Below, in pieces: positions 17,001-25,109 of a DNA stretch of 64,000 bases. The notes under the pieces were generated by a model. The model worked only from the letters and a program-made list of their open reading frames with translations. It made no database searches and was not told the origin of the DNA. The stretch comes from Azospirillum humicireducens (GTDB taxonomy: Bacteria > Pseudomonadota > Alphaproteobacteria > Azospirillales > Azospirillaceae). Every line of letters begins with the position of its first letter. Positions within the stretch are counted from its first letter, which is position 1. Position numbers and translations under genes: made by a program. The stretch spans positions 2,906,001 through 2,970,000 of the forward strand of contig NZ_CP015285.1 in NCBI RefSeq assembly GCF_001639105.2, given 5' to 3'.

Positions 17001-17525
17001 CGCCAGGGCATCGGCGATCCGCCGCACGTCGCGGGTTCGGTCGGCCAGGGCGCGGCGGGCGGCGACACGGGCAGTCACGCCGCGGTCGATGGCGTCCCGC
17101 AGCCGCAGGATCTCGTCGCGCTGCTGCTTCAGCCCGACGATCCGCCTTGCCTGGGGAGCATCGGACGATTCCATCTCCGCCAGCAGCCGATCATAGCCGT
17201 CCAACTGGTCGGCCAACCCCTGCTTGATCGTTTCACGGCCGAAATTGTCGTCCGACAGCGCCAGCTGTTCCAGGGTCCGCATGATCCGCTGATGCTGGCG
17301 CTCCAGCTTGGCGGAGGCGACGACGGCGGGAAACTGCTCCGACGTCACCCTGGTGATTCCGGCATGCAGGCCGTCGAAGGCGCTGTAGGCGCCAAGCCCG
17401 ATCAGGAAGGCGACCAGACCGTTGAAGGCGAGCGCGCCGAACAGACGCGTGCCGACGCCGATCCTCACCACGCCCGCCTTAGCGGCTTCGGACCTTCCGG
17501 CCCCCGCCTTGCTGCCGCCTGTCAT
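14007..17525 (-). CDS. TorS-like hybrid sensor histidine kinase (TM-sensor-HAMP-PAS-PAS-HK-REC-Hpt)
   Basis: A protein of about 1172 residues. After a basic N-terminus there is TM1 (about 27-50, FGALAFNGLVAFLIGLGAY), a long helical periplasmic region, TM2 near 335-355 (LFFASVGVVVLGMVLSVLYV), HAMP, two PAS domains, HisKA with His665 in FLATVSHEMRTPLNG, an HATPase domain (DTGIGV, GGSGLGLAIV), a receiver with Asp962 (VLLDIRLPDIDG), and an Hpt domain with His1111 (IAHRLAGAASHFG). The helical periplasmic sensor and full phosphorelay are TorS-like. The start at 17525 is the first ATG with AGGA nearby; GTG at 17573 or ATG at 17546 remain possible. It is divergent from an orphan binding protein (113-base gap), recalling TorS with its periplasmic partner TorT. 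Confidence 0.88.
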   Translation of the reverse strand: MTGGSKAGAGRSEAAKAGVVRIGVGTRLFGALAFNGLVAFLIGLGAYSAFDGLHAGITRVTSEQFPAVVASAKLERQHQRIMRTLEQLALSDDNFGRETIKQGLADQLDGYDRLLAEMESSDAPQARRIVGLKQQRDEILRLRDAIDRGVTARVAARRALADRTRDVRRIADALAEPGLRGVEDVGVQRWLAMAERLLFLIASVHQAENSFALARLADGGAAQLESLVSSVPQGLADGVSDRLTRLAEGMRAVVEGDRSVFRQRQAELQASEALNGLVDRANQVSLINTGLNTGIFVEQTKAAEESRQQVIEVSTTYTRLFFASVGVVVLGMVLSVLYVRRKVLARLWAVSEAIRDRTGGGRAEVPATGADEIGELARALRFYIQETEDKSEALRRNEQWLRTVLEAAPVPLVISGRADGQIRFVNRRAADLFEVADAAELLGRPAASVWYAPAVREEFVRDVFASGLALDVETELVTRTGRRLWGLLSGIAFEFQGEEVLLSSVVDITRRREAEELLRRTQAFLDAVIDNVPSVLYVLEGDTGRVVLWNRAAEDCFGTRRADIEDRTLTAVLGHETGRALAGGVPGAMRSLGVEELVLARNGESAVFALQRHPFEWSGDGRCRIICVANDITASRRAREELRQAKERAERADAAKTEFLATVSHEMRTPLNGILGLCRLLLTGQLHAGERRYAMSIMRCGHGLLDQVNDILDLRKIEDGKLDLDPAPCALLPVLEEVVATVEGLANEKGIDLDLDIAPTVPELVVVDRQRLRQILVNLVGNAVKFTERGGVDLRVDIEPAPERSGSGEAGEMLKLAVRDTGIGVPAERRAAIFEKLEQADPTIARRFGGSGLGLAIVRHLLDAMQGSIRVDSAVGLGSVFTVTIPLQRVEETALPALRPGRLLPISRVRSLALLLVEDDAINREVALGLLSDAGHRITVAETGEKALELAVRRRYDAVLLDIRLPDIDGPEVARRIRAFPDADRAAVPIVAVTANVFAADRARYLAAGIDAVIEKPIFPERLMHLLSNAVAERGDGEVLAGDEAVVAVPARPLMVEEEDVSDEILERYIRSLGPARFATIRGLLLDSAQEGLPRLTAADTPDDEIEDIAHRLAGAASHFGLTRFVGLMRAVEDGMREGRRGEAQELAATAESVFSRGLAAMDAVQGMLQGA

Positions 17526-17638
17526 TCCCAATCCTGCCCGCCCCATCCAGACGCCCAACCCGAACACCGACACCCCAATCGTTTGCGCGGCGCCGTGGGC
17601 AGCGTATCATAGCCTTGCCGTAGGATAAGGGGAGAAGG

Positions 17639-18703
17639 ATGGGGCTGAAGCCTGTTGCCGCCGCGCTGGGACTGTGTCTGGCGTTCATTCCGGCAGTCGG
17701 CGCAACCGCCGGGGCGCCGCCGGACAGGCAGCCCGTGCCGAACGGCGACCGCCCCGTCCTGGCGGAGATCGAGCGGCGCGGGGTGGTCCGCTGCGGCGTG
17801 TCCTTCAATCCCGGCTTCGCCGCCAACGACGACAACGGACGGCCTGTCGGCTTCATGGTCGATCTGTGCCGGGCGCTGGCCGCCGCCGTCCTGGGCAAGG
17901 CCGACGCCGTGGAGATCCGCCGCCTGTCCAAGCCGCAGGAATTCGACGCCGTCGCCGCCGGCGAGGTCGACGTGTCCTTCGCCCAGACCTCCTGGACGCT
18001 GAGCCGCGACGCGACCTACGCCGTCGATTTCGGTCCGCCGGTCTTCCACGATGTGCAGGGAATAGCCGCGTGGCGCCTGACCGACGGCCGGTCGGCGCTG
18101 GACGGATCCGAACTGACGGTCTGCGTTCCCGCCGGAACCACCACGCAGGCCGAGTTGGAGGCACTCGTCGCCGGCGGAAAGCGGCCCTGGAAGCTGCGGA
18201 GCTTCCCCGGCTGGCCCGATGCGCTGGAGGCCTTCCTCAGCCGCGATTGCGCGGCGCTCAGCGCCGATCGGGCCCTGCTGACCACAGCGCTCCATATGCT
18301 GGAGTCGCCGAAAGAGGCGCCGGAGATCGCCGACGCCCCTCTGCCGTCACGAGAGCCACTGGCGCCGCTGACGCCGAACGCCGACCGCATGTGGATGGCG
18401 GCGGTGCGCTGGACCGTCTATGCGCTGTTCCTGGCCGAGGATGCAGGCGTTACAGGCGCCAATGCCAATTTCCAGCGGATCACCGGCGGCAGCGAGATGC
18501 GGCGCCTGCTGTCCGGCCTGCCGGAGATCGCGGCAAAGGCGGGGCTGCGTCCGGACTGGGCCTATCAGGTCGTGATGCAGGTCGGGAATTACGGCGAGAT
18601 CTTCGACCGCAACCTGGGCAGCCGGTCGCCGTACAAACTTGACCGCGGACCGAACCGGCCCTGGACGCAGGGTGGGCTGCTGTACGCGCCGGTGTTCCAG
18701 TGA
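17639..18703 (+). CDS. AapJ/BztA-like amino-acid-binding periplasmic protein (orphan)
   Basis: A 354-residue family-3 solute-binding protein with a signal peptide (AAALGLCLAFIPAVGATA). It matches general L-amino-acid-binding proteins AapJ/BztA: LAEIERRGVVRCGVSFNPGF near the start, GFMVDLCRALAAAVLG, and the characteristic C-terminus WAYQVVMQVGNYGEIFDRNLG with WTQGGLLYAPVF. The ATG at 17639 has GGAGAAGG just upstream. No aapQMP-type permease or ATPase genes follow; the next gene is an unrelated transporter. Divergent pairing with a TorS-like kinase suggests it may present a ligand to the sensor rather than feed a transporter. That role is inference from position. Confidence 0.88.
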   Translation: MGLKPVAAALGLCLAFIPAVGATAGAPPDRQPVPNGDRPVLAEIERRGVVRCGVSFNPGFAANDDNGRPVGFMVDLCRALAAAVLGKADAVEIRRLSKPQEFDAVAAGEVDVSFAQTSWTLSRDATYAVDFGPPVFHDVQGIAAWRLTDGRSALDGSELTVCVPAGTTTQAELEALVAGGKRPWKLRSFPGWPDALEAFLSRDCAALSADRALLTTALHMLESPKEAPEIADAPLPSREPLAPLTPNADRMWMAAVRWTVYALFLAEDAGVTGANANFQRITGGSEMRRLLSGLPEIAAKAGLRPDWAYQVVMQVGNYGEIFDRNLGSRSPYKLDRGPNRPWTQGGLLYAPVFQ

Positions 18704-18716
18704 TGGTGTTCCGATA

Positions 18717-18762
18717 GGGGAGCCCGAGGCCGAGCTTGCGCTCGTGCAAAGGCATGGCTCCC
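18717..18762. repeat. Nested inverted repeats after the binding-protein gene
   Basis: GGGAGCC (18718-18724) pairs with GGCTCCC (18756-18762), enclosing a smaller CGAG (18731-18734)/CTCG (18741-18744) hairpin. It begins 15 bases after the stop codon of the amino-acid-binding protein. It may contribute to termination, although no T-run follows. Confidence 0.4.
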
Positions 18763-18803
18763 GTCCAAAAATATTATTCTGACCCAGTCCCGCAACGGCC
18801 GAT

Positions 18804-18825
18804 ACCCCCGACCATGGTCGGGGGT
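18804..18825. promoter_or_regulatory. Perfect 22-base palindrome
   Basis: Each half is ten bases plus one central base of an AT centre: left half begins ACCCCCGACC (18804-18813), right half ends GGTCGGGGGT (18816-18825). It lies 139 bases before the MHS-transporter start. With no loop it looks more like a dimeric-regulator binding site than a terminator, but a short-loop terminator of the upstream gene is not excluded. Confidence 0.45.
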
Positions 18826-18878
18826 GACGCAGATGATTTGCTAGGCACACTATCGGTCAGAAAACCAAGGCTCAGGCT

Positions 18879-18900
18879 CGGTCATCAGTTCATATGACCG
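18879..18900. promoter_or_regulatory. Inverted repeat upstream of the MHS transporter
   Basis: CGGTCAT (18879-18885) and ATGACCG (18894-18900) are perfect inverted arms 8 bases apart, ending 63 bases before the transporter start codon. The position fits an operator or activator site. The bound protein is unknown. Confidence 0.4.
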
Positions 18901-18963
18901 GAATGCACTGGGCGATCAAAACCAACCGATATGCATGACTATTCACTTGGGAGGGTGAAGACC

Positions 18964-20679
18964 ATGGCCTATGCGGCTTCGTCGGACGATGCCGTCCGAC
19001 CGATGACGGGCGAGGAGAAGAAAGTCATCTTCGCATCCTCGCTCGGGACCGTTTTCGAGTGGTACGACTTTTATCTGTACGGTTCGCTCAGCGCGGTCAT
19101 CGCCGCGCAGTTCTTTTCCGGTGTCAATCCGACCGCCGCTTTCATCTTCGCGCTGATGGCCTTTGCCGCCGGCTTCGCCGTCCGGCCCTTCGGCGCCCTG
19201 GTCTTCGGCCGTCTCGGCGACATGATCGGCCGCAAATACACCTTCCTGGTCACCATCCTGATCATGGGCGTGTCGACCTTCATCGTCGGCATCCTGCCCA
19301 ACTATGCCTCCATCGGCATCGCCGCCCCGATCATCCTGATCATCCTGCGCCTGCTGCAGGGCCTGGCGCTGGGCGGCGAGTATGGCGGTGCCGCGACCTA
19401 TGTGGCCGAACATGCGCCGCATGGCCGCCGCGGCAACTACACCTCCTGGATCCAGACCACCGCGACGCTGGGCCTGTTCCTGTCGCTGCTGGTCATCCTG
19501 GGCTGCCGCGTGTCGATGTCGCCCGAGGATTTCAACGCCTGGGGCTGGCGCATCCCGTTCCTGATCTCCATCGTGCTGCTCGGCATCTCGGTGTGGATCC
19601 GTCTGATGCTGAACGAATCGCCCGCCTTCAAGAAGATGAAGGAGGAGGGCAAGCACTCCAAGGCGCCGCTGACCGAGTCCTTCGGTGAATGGAAGAACCT
19701 GAAGATCGTGCTGCTCGCCCTGTTCGGCCTCGTCGCCGGCCAGGCGGTGGTGTGGTACACGGGCCAGTTCTACGCCCTGTTCTTCCTGACCCAGACGCTG
19801 AAGGTCGATGCCCAGGCGGCCAACCTGATGATCGCCGCGGCCTTGCTGATCGGCACACCCTTCTTCGTGATCTTCGGCACGCTGGCCGACAGGATCGGCC
19901 GCAAGCCGATCATCATGGCCGGCCTGCTTCTGGCCTGCCTGACCTACTTCCCGCTGTTCAAGGCCATCACCCACTACGCCAACCCGGCGCTGGAGGAGGC
20001 CATCGCGACCTCGCCGGTGGTCGTGGTCGCCGATCCGAACGAATGCTCGTTCCAGTTCAACCCGGTCGGCACCAGCCAGTTCACCAGCTCCTGCGACATC
20101 GCCAAGAGCGCGCTTGTCCGGCGCGGCATCCCCTACACCAACGAAGCGGCTCCGACCGGCACCGTGGCCTCGATCAAGGTCGGCAGCACGGTCATCCCCA
20201 GCTACACCGCGGCCCCGCAGGCCAGCACCACCGTGTCGCTGAGCCACGGCCCGACCGCCTCGCATGCGCCGACCGATACCAAGGCCGCCGGCGCCGCCTT
20301 CGACAAGGGCCTGACCGACGCGCTGAAGACCGCCAACTATCCGCCGAAGGCCGATCCGGCCCGCATCGACACGGTGATGGTCATCGCCCTGCTGACCATC
20401 CTGGTCATCTATGTGACGATGGTGTACGGCCCGATCGCCGCGATGCTGGTGGAGATGTTCCCGACCCGCATCCGCTACACCTCGATGTCGCTGCCCTACC
20501 ACATCGGCAACGGCTGGTTCGGCGGCTTCCTGCCGACCACCTCCTTCGCCATCGTGGCGGCGACCGGCGACATCTACTCCGGCCTCTGGTATCCGATCAT
20601 CATCGCCGCCGCGACCCTGGTGATCGGCCTGCTGTTCGTCCGCGAAACCAAGGACGTGGACATCTACCAGCATGATTGA
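18964..20679 (+). CDS. MHS-family (ProP/KgtP-like) MFS transporter
   Basis: A 571-residue metabolite:H+ symporter-family major facilitator. It opens with EEKKVIFASSLGTVFEWYDF, a hallmark of the family, and has the motif A loop GRLGDMIGRKYTF and RLLQGLALGGEYGGAATYV. The start at 18964 is preceded by GGGAGG at 18949-18954. It is longer than typical (430-450) because about 110 residues are inserted between late membrane helices (about 350-465: NECSFQFNPVG, ... GPTASHAPTDTKAAGAAFD), probably a periplasmic loop with two cysteines. Family members carry proline/betaine, ketoglutarate, shikimate or similar compounds. The neighbouring CrbS/CrbR-like pair makes an organic-acid substrate reasonable but unproven. 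Confidence 0.88.
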   Translation: MAYAASSDDAVRPMTGEEKKVIFASSLGTVFEWYDFYLYGSLSAVIAAQFFSGVNPTAAFIFALMAFAAGFAVRPFGALVFGRLGDMIGRKYTFLVTILIMGVSTFIVGILPNYASIGIAAPIILIILRLLQGLALGGEYGGAATYVAEHAPHGRRGNYTSWIQTTATLGLFLSLLVILGCRVSMSPEDFNAWGWRIPFLISIVLLGISVWIRLMLNESPAFKKMKEEGKHSKAPLTESFGEWKNLKIVLLALFGLVAGQAVVWYTGQFYALFFLTQTLKVDAQAANLMIAAALLIGTPFFVIFGTLADRIGRKPIIMAGLLLACLTYFPLFKAITHYANPALEEAIATSPVVVVADPNECSFQFNPVGTSQFTSSCDIAKSALVRRGIPYTNEAAPTGTVASIKVGSTVIPSYTAAPQASTTVSLSHGPTASHAPTDTKAAGAAFDKGLTDALKTANYPPKADPARIDTVMVIALLTILVIYVTMVYGPIAAMLVEMFPTRIRYTSMSLPYHIGNGWFGGFLPTTSFAIVAATGDIYSGLWYPIIIAAATLVIGLLFVRETKDVDIYQHD

Positions 20680-20716
20680 GCAAGGACGCAACCCGGCTGA
20701 CTGACGGGCGGCGGAA

Positions 20717-20749
20717 CGGACGGGCGGAGGGTTTCCCTCCGCCCGTCCG
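20717..20749 (+). terminator. Strong 15-bp hairpin terminator of the MHS transporter gene
   Basis: Bases 20717-20731 pair perfectly with 20735-20749 (15 pairs, mostly G-C) around a TTT loop, followed shortly by CGCATTTTCG. It lies 38 bases after the transporter stop and before the kinase gene, so the two are probably separate transcription units. It is the clearest intrinsic-terminator-like structure in the window. Confidence 0.75.
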
Positions 20750-20815
20750 CGCATTTTCGTGATAGCCTCTGCCGCCATAGGGAGAAGAAGTCCAAAACGG
20801 GATGCGAAAAGCCCC

Positions 20816-23800
20816 ATGGAAAGCTGGTTCATCCTGGCCGTGTCGATGGCCTATCTGCTGTCGCTGTTCGCCATCGCATGGTACGGCGACCGGACCGGCG
20901 ACCAGGGCGCCGAACGGCGTACGCCCTGGCTCTATGCGCTGAGCTTCGGGGTCTACTGCACCTCCTGGACCTTCTACGGCGCGGTGGGACGGGCGGCCAC
21001 CGGGGGCTTCTATTTCCTGCCGATCTATATCGGGCCGATCCTGATGATCGGGCTGGGCTGGCCGGTTCTGGCCCGCATCGTGCGGGTCGCGAAGTCGGAG
21101 AACGTCGTCTCCATCTCCGACTTCCTGTCGGCCCGCTACGGCAAGAGCCGCAGCCTCGCCGCCCTCGTCACCGTCGCCGCGGTGATCGGGCTGCTGCCCT
21201 ACATCGCCCTGCAATTGAAGGCGATCAGCGTCAGTTTCGAGATTCTGGCCGGGGCGTCGCTGGGCACCGACCTCAACCAGATGCCAGGCGGCACCGCGCT
21301 GATGGCGGCCCTGCTGATGGCGGCCTTCGCCATCCTGTTCGGCGTGCGCAGCGTGTCGGCCAACGAACACCATCGCGGCCTGATGATGGCCATCGCCGCG
21401 GAATCGGTGGTGAAGCTGGCGGCGGCGCTGGCGGTGGGCGGCGCCATCGCCTATTCGGTCTTCGGCGACCCCGCCACCTTCTTCGAAGCGGCGGCGAATC
21501 ATCCCGGCTTCCTCGACCTGATCCGGCTGGACAGCATCGGCGCGGACTGGTGGGTGGCCTGCCTGCTGTCGGCGCTGGCGATCCTGTGCCTGCCGCGCCA
21601 GTTCCACGTCGCGGTGGTGGAGAACACCCATGGCGGCGACGTGCGGTCGTCGGCCAAGCTGTTCCCCGCCTATCTGGTCGCCATCAACCTGTTCGTGCTG
21701 CCGGTGGCGCTGGCCGGGCTGATGCTGTTCCCGGACGGCACGACCAACGCCGACACCTTCATGGTCTCCATCCCCTTGAGCCAGGGCTGGCCGTGGCTGG
21801 CGCTGGCCGCCTTCATCGGCGGCCTGTCGGCGGCGACCAGCATGATCCTGGTGGAGATGGTGGCGCTCAGCACCATGATCTGCAACGACGTCGCCGTGCC
21901 GCTGCTGATGGCGCTGCGCCCCGACGACCGGCGGCTGCGCGACGACCCGGCGGGCATCCTGCTGCTGATCCGCCGGTCGGCGGTGATCGTGCTGGTCCTG
22001 CTGTCCTACGGCTGCTACCGGCTGATCGGCCCGGCCTTTCCGCTGGCGACCATCGGCATGATGAGCTTCACCGCGGTGGCGCAGTTCGCCCCCGCCCTGC
22101 TCGGCGGCCTGATCTGGAGCCGCGCCAGCCGTGCCGGCGCCTTCGCCGGCATCTGCGCCGGCTTCCTCGGCTGGGCCTACACCATGCTGCTGCCGTCCTT
22201 CGCCGATGCGGGATGGCTGGCCTCCAGCGCCCTGCGCGAGGGGCCGTTCGGCCTGACCGGCCTCAGCCCGGTGGCGCTGGCCGGCATCGCCGGCATCGAC
22301 CCGCTGACCAACGCCGCGCTGTGGAGCCTGGGGCCGAACATCCTGCTGTTCGTGCTGGTCTCTCTGCTGACCCGGCCGTCGACGCTGGAGCGCCAGCAGG
22401 CCGCACGCTTCATCAACCTGCGCCGCTCCGCCGACGGCGAGCCGCACGGGCCGCGCGGCGCCACGCTGGCCGACCTGCACGACCTCGCCGTGCGCTATGT
22501 CGGGCAGGCCCGCGCCGATGCCGCCTTCTGCCGCTTCACCGGGGTGGAGGACGGCGACCTGCCGACCGCGCTGCTGACCCGCACCGACGGCGAGGCGATC
22601 CAGCTGACCGAGCGGCTGCTCGCCGGCGCCGTCGGCTCCGCCTCCGCCCGCGTGGTGGTGGCCGGCCTCCTGTCCGACCGCCGGCTGTCGCGCACCGACG
22701 CGCGGTCGATCATCGACGAGGCGTCGCGCGCCATCCTGAAGCAGCATGAGCTGCTGCGCGCCACCGTGGAGAATGTGCCGCAGGGCATCGCCGTGTTCGA
22801 CGAGGATTGGCGCGTCGCCACCTGGAACAACCAGTTCCTGGTCCTGCTGGACCTGCCCGACGGCTTCGTCCAGGTCGGAACCTCGCTGCAGGAGATCGTC
22901 GGGCTGATCGCGCGGCGCGGCGAGTATGGCCGCAACGGCGAGATCGAGACCCTGCTGGAGCGCCGGTCCGACCCGCGCCGCCGCAACAAGCCCGACGTCT
23001 ACGAACGGGTGCGTCCCGACGGAACCGTGCTGGAGATCGCCACCAACCCGATGCCGGGGCCGAAGCCCGGCGGCGGCGGCTTCGTCGCCGTCTACACCGA
23101 CGTCACCGAACGCCACCGCGCCGCCGCCGCCCTGCGCGAAGCCAACGAGACGCTGGAGCGCCGCATCGCCGAGCGCACCCACGCCCTCTCCGAAGCCAAG
23201 GCGGAGGCCGAGCGCGCCAACCGCGGCAAGACCCGTTTCCTCGCCGCCGCCAGCCACGACCTGCTGCAGCCGCTGCACGCCGCCCGCCTGTTCCTGTCCG
23301 CTCTGGCCGAGCGCAACGGCGACAGCGCCATCCGCCAGATCGACACCTCGCTGCGGTCGGTGGAGCAGATCCTGGGCGACCTGCTGGACGTCTCCAAGAT
23401 CGACAGCGGCGTGGTGAAGCCGAACCCCGTACCGATGCGCATCGAGGAGCTGCTGAAGCCGCTGGGCGAGGAGTTCACCGTGCTGGCGAGCCGCCACGGG
23501 CTGGCCCTGCGCGTGGTGGAGTGTTCGGCCATCGTGCACAGCGACCCGACGCTGCTGCGGCGCATCCTGCAGAACTACCTCGCCAACGCCGTGCGTTATA
23601 CCCGGACCGGCCGCATCCTGCTGGGCTGCCGCCGCCGCGGGAATTTCCTGTCCATCGAGGTGTGGGACACCGGCCCCGGCATCCCCGAGCACAAGGTGCC
23701 GGAAATCTTCATGGAGTTCCGCCAGCTCGACAACGACGCCGACGACCGCGGCAAGGGTCTGGGGCTCGGCCTCGCCATCGTCGAGCGTCTGGCCGGCATC

Positions 23801-24310
23801 CTCGGCCATACGGTTCAGGTTCGCTCCAAGGTCGGGCGCGGCAGCGCCTTTTCCGTCCTGGTGCCGCTGACCGACGAGCCGGTCGCCGCCCGCGCCGTGG
23901 TGGTCCGCCCGCGCGGCCGAGACCTGAGCGGCGTCCTGGTGCTGTGCCTGGAGAACGAGCCGGCCATCGCCCGCGCCACCGAGGATCTGCTGTCCAGCTG
24001 GTCCTGCCGCGTCGTCACCGCGGCGGCCCCCGACCTCGCCCTGGCGAAACTGGAGGGTCGCACGCCCGACGTGATCCTGACCGACTACCACCTCGACCGC
24101 AGCCTGACGGGAGTGGAGGCCTTGGCGACCCTGCGCGCGGCGCTGGGCAGCGACCTTCCCGCCGCCGTCGTCACCGCCGACCGCGACGCCGCCGTGCGCG
24201 AGGACATCGAAGCGGCGGGATGCCGCCTGCTCTACAAGCCGGTGCGTCCGGGCGCGCTCAGGGCGCTGCTGGGGCAGTTGCTGGCGGAGGGGCAGCGGCT
24301 GGCGGGGTAA
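20816..24310 (+). CDS. CrbS-like (NahK/ErcS family) hybrid histidine kinase with sodium/solute-symporter domain
   Basis: A protein of 1164 residues. The first ~500 residues form a polytopic SLC5/SSF symporter-like domain (ESWFILAVSMAYLLSLFAIA, YCTSWTFYGAVGRAATGGF, LPYIALQLKAISVSFEILAG). A PAS-7 domain follows at about 640-760 (ATVENVPQGIAVFDEDWRVA), then a coiled coil, HisKA with His814 (FLAAASHDLLQPLHAARLF), an HATPase domain (DTGPGIP, GKGLGLGLAIV) and a C-terminal receiver with Asp1090 (VILTDYHLD). This architecture is that of CrbS/MxtR kinases, which with CrbR control acetate assimilation in Vibrio and Pseudomonas. A CrbR-like regulator lies just downstream in convergent orientation, supporting the assignment. 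Whether the SSF domain transports anything is unknown. ATG 20816 was chosen because it directly precedes TM1. Confidence 0.9.
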   Translation: MESWFILAVSMAYLLSLFAIAWYGDRTGDQGAERRTPWLYALSFGVYCTSWTFYGAVGRAATGGFYFLPIYIGPILMIGLGWPVLARIVRVAKSENVVSISDFLSARYGKSRSLAALVTVAAVIGLLPYIALQLKAISVSFEILAGASLGTDLNQMPGGTALMAALLMAAFAILFGVRSVSANEHHRGLMMAIAAESVVKLAAALAVGGAIAYSVFGDPATFFEAAANHPGFLDLIRLDSIGADWWVACLLSALAILCLPRQFHVAVVENTHGGDVRSSAKLFPAYLVAINLFVLPVALAGLMLFPDGTTNADTFMVSIPLSQGWPWLALAAFIGGLSAATSMILVEMVALSTMICNDVAVPLLMALRPDDRRLRDDPAGILLLIRRSAVIVLVLLSYGCYRLIGPAFPLATIGMMSFTAVAQFAPALLGGLIWSRASRAGAFAGICAGFLGWAYTMLLPSFADAGWLASSALREGPFGLTGLSPVALAGIAGIDPLTNAALWSLGPNILLFVLVSLLTRPSTLERQQAARFINLRRSADGEPHGPRGATLADLHDLAVRYVGQARADAAFCRFTGVEDGDLPTALLTRTDGEAIQLTERLLAGAVGSASARVVVAGLLSDRRLSRTDARSIIDEASRAILKQHELLRATVENVPQGIAVFDEDWRVATWNNQFLVLLDLPDGFVQVGTSLQEIVGLIARRGEYGRNGEIETLLERRSDPRRRNKPDVYERVRPDGTVLEIATNPMPGPKPGGGGFVAVYTDVTERHRAAAALREANETLERRIAERTHALSEAKAEAERANRGKTRFLAAASHDLLQPLHAARLFLSALAERNGDSAIRQIDTSLRSVEQILGDLLDVSKIDSGVVKPNPVPMRIEELLKPLGEEFTVLASRHGLALRVVECSAIVHSDPTLLRRILQNYLANAVRYTRTGRILLGCRRRGNFLSIEVWDTGPGIPEHKVPEIFMEFRQLDNDADDRGKGLGLGLAIVERLAGILGHTVQVRSKVGRGSAFSVLVPLTDEPVAARAVVVRPRGRDLSGVLVLCLENEPAIARATEDLLSSWSCRVVTAAAPDLALAKLEGRTPDVILTDYHLDRSLTGVEALATLRAALGSDLPAAVVTADRDAAVREDIEAAGCRLLYKPVRPGALRALLGQLLAEGQRLAG

Positions 24311-24332
24311 GGGTCTGCCCCTTCCCTATCCC

Positions 24333-24983
24333 TCACTCCACCGGCGGCGGCGGGGCGGACGACAGCGCCAACTGGCTCGCCAACACCGCGGCCTGGGTGC
24401 GGGTCAGCACGCCCAGCTTGCGCAGGATCGTCGTGACATGGGCCTTCACCGTCGTCTCGGCGACGTTCATCTCATAGGCGATCTGCTTGTTCAGCTTGCC
24501 CTCGGCGATGCCGGCCAGGACACGGAGCTGCTGGGGGGTCAGGGTGGCGGCGCGCTGGGCGGGATCGGGGGCGTCGGTCTCGGGACCGCCGTTGATCTCG
24601 GGCAGCCACAGCTCACCGTCGAGAACGGCGTGGATCGCCTCGACGATCTGGGTGTTGGGGGCGGATTTCGGCACGAAGCCGGAGGCACCGTAGTCGATGG
24701 CGCGTTGGATCGTCACCGGATCCTCGGACGCCGACACCACGATCACCGGAATCGCGGGATGTTCGGAGCGCAGCATCATCAGGCCGATCAGGCCGCTCAT
24801 GCCGGGCATGTGCAGGTCGAGCAGGATGATGTCCGGCGGCTCCCCGGTGTCCAGCACGGGCTTGATCTGGTCGAACCGCGACGCTTCCAGGATCACGGCG
24901 CCGGGGATCGCCTGCCCGATGGTCTGGGTCAAGGCGGTGCGCATCAGCGGATGGTCGTCGGCGATCAGGATGCGGTGCGACAT
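24333..24983 (-). CDS. LuxR/NarL-family response regulator, CrbR/ErdR-like
   Basis: A 216-residue regulator: receiver with the acidic pair Asp9-Asp10, phospho-acceptor Asp56 (IILLDLHMPGMSG) and the lysine in SGFVPKSAPN; then a LuxR helix-turn-helix at about 145-205 (LTPQQLRVLAGIAEGKLNKQ, TTVKAHVTTILRKLGVLTR). It resembles ErdR/AgmR/CrbR, the partner of SSF-type kinases that turns on acetyl-CoA synthetase and related genes. It converges on the kinase gene, with 22 bases between their ends. Start 24983 has AAGAAGG upstream; an extension to 25076 adds no domain. Its target genes (acs, actP) are not in this window, so the acetate role is by family analogy. Confidence 0.88.
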   Translation of the reverse strand: MSHRILIADDHPLMRTALTQTIGQAIPGAVILEASRFDQIKPVLDTGEPPDIILLDLHMPGMSGLIGLMMLRSEHPAIPVIVVSASEDPVTIQRAIDYGASGFVPKSAPNTQIVEAIHAVLDGELWLPEINGGPETDAPDPAQRAATLTPQQLRVLAGIAEGKLNKQIAYEMNVAETTVKAHVTTILRKLGVLTRTQAAVLASQLALSSAPPPPVE

Positions 24984-25109
24984 CGGCCTTCTTGGACTTT
25001 CCGGGTATGGACATTCCGGGTTTGAAACCGTCCCGGCAGTATCCGCTTGCAGCCGCCCGTTGACAACTGCGCCCAATGCCGCGCGTCGAAGTTTCCGATG
25101 GATTTTCCC

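Noticed and set aside
20600-24091. 1163-codon minus-strand open frame opposite the CrbS-like kinase
   Set aside because: An antisense shadow of a GC-rich gene; low-complexity Gly/Gln/Arg/His composition and no motif.
24309-24323. AAGGG/CCCTT hairpin after the CrbS-like kinase gene
   Set aside because: Only five pairs and no T-run; too weak to call a terminator.
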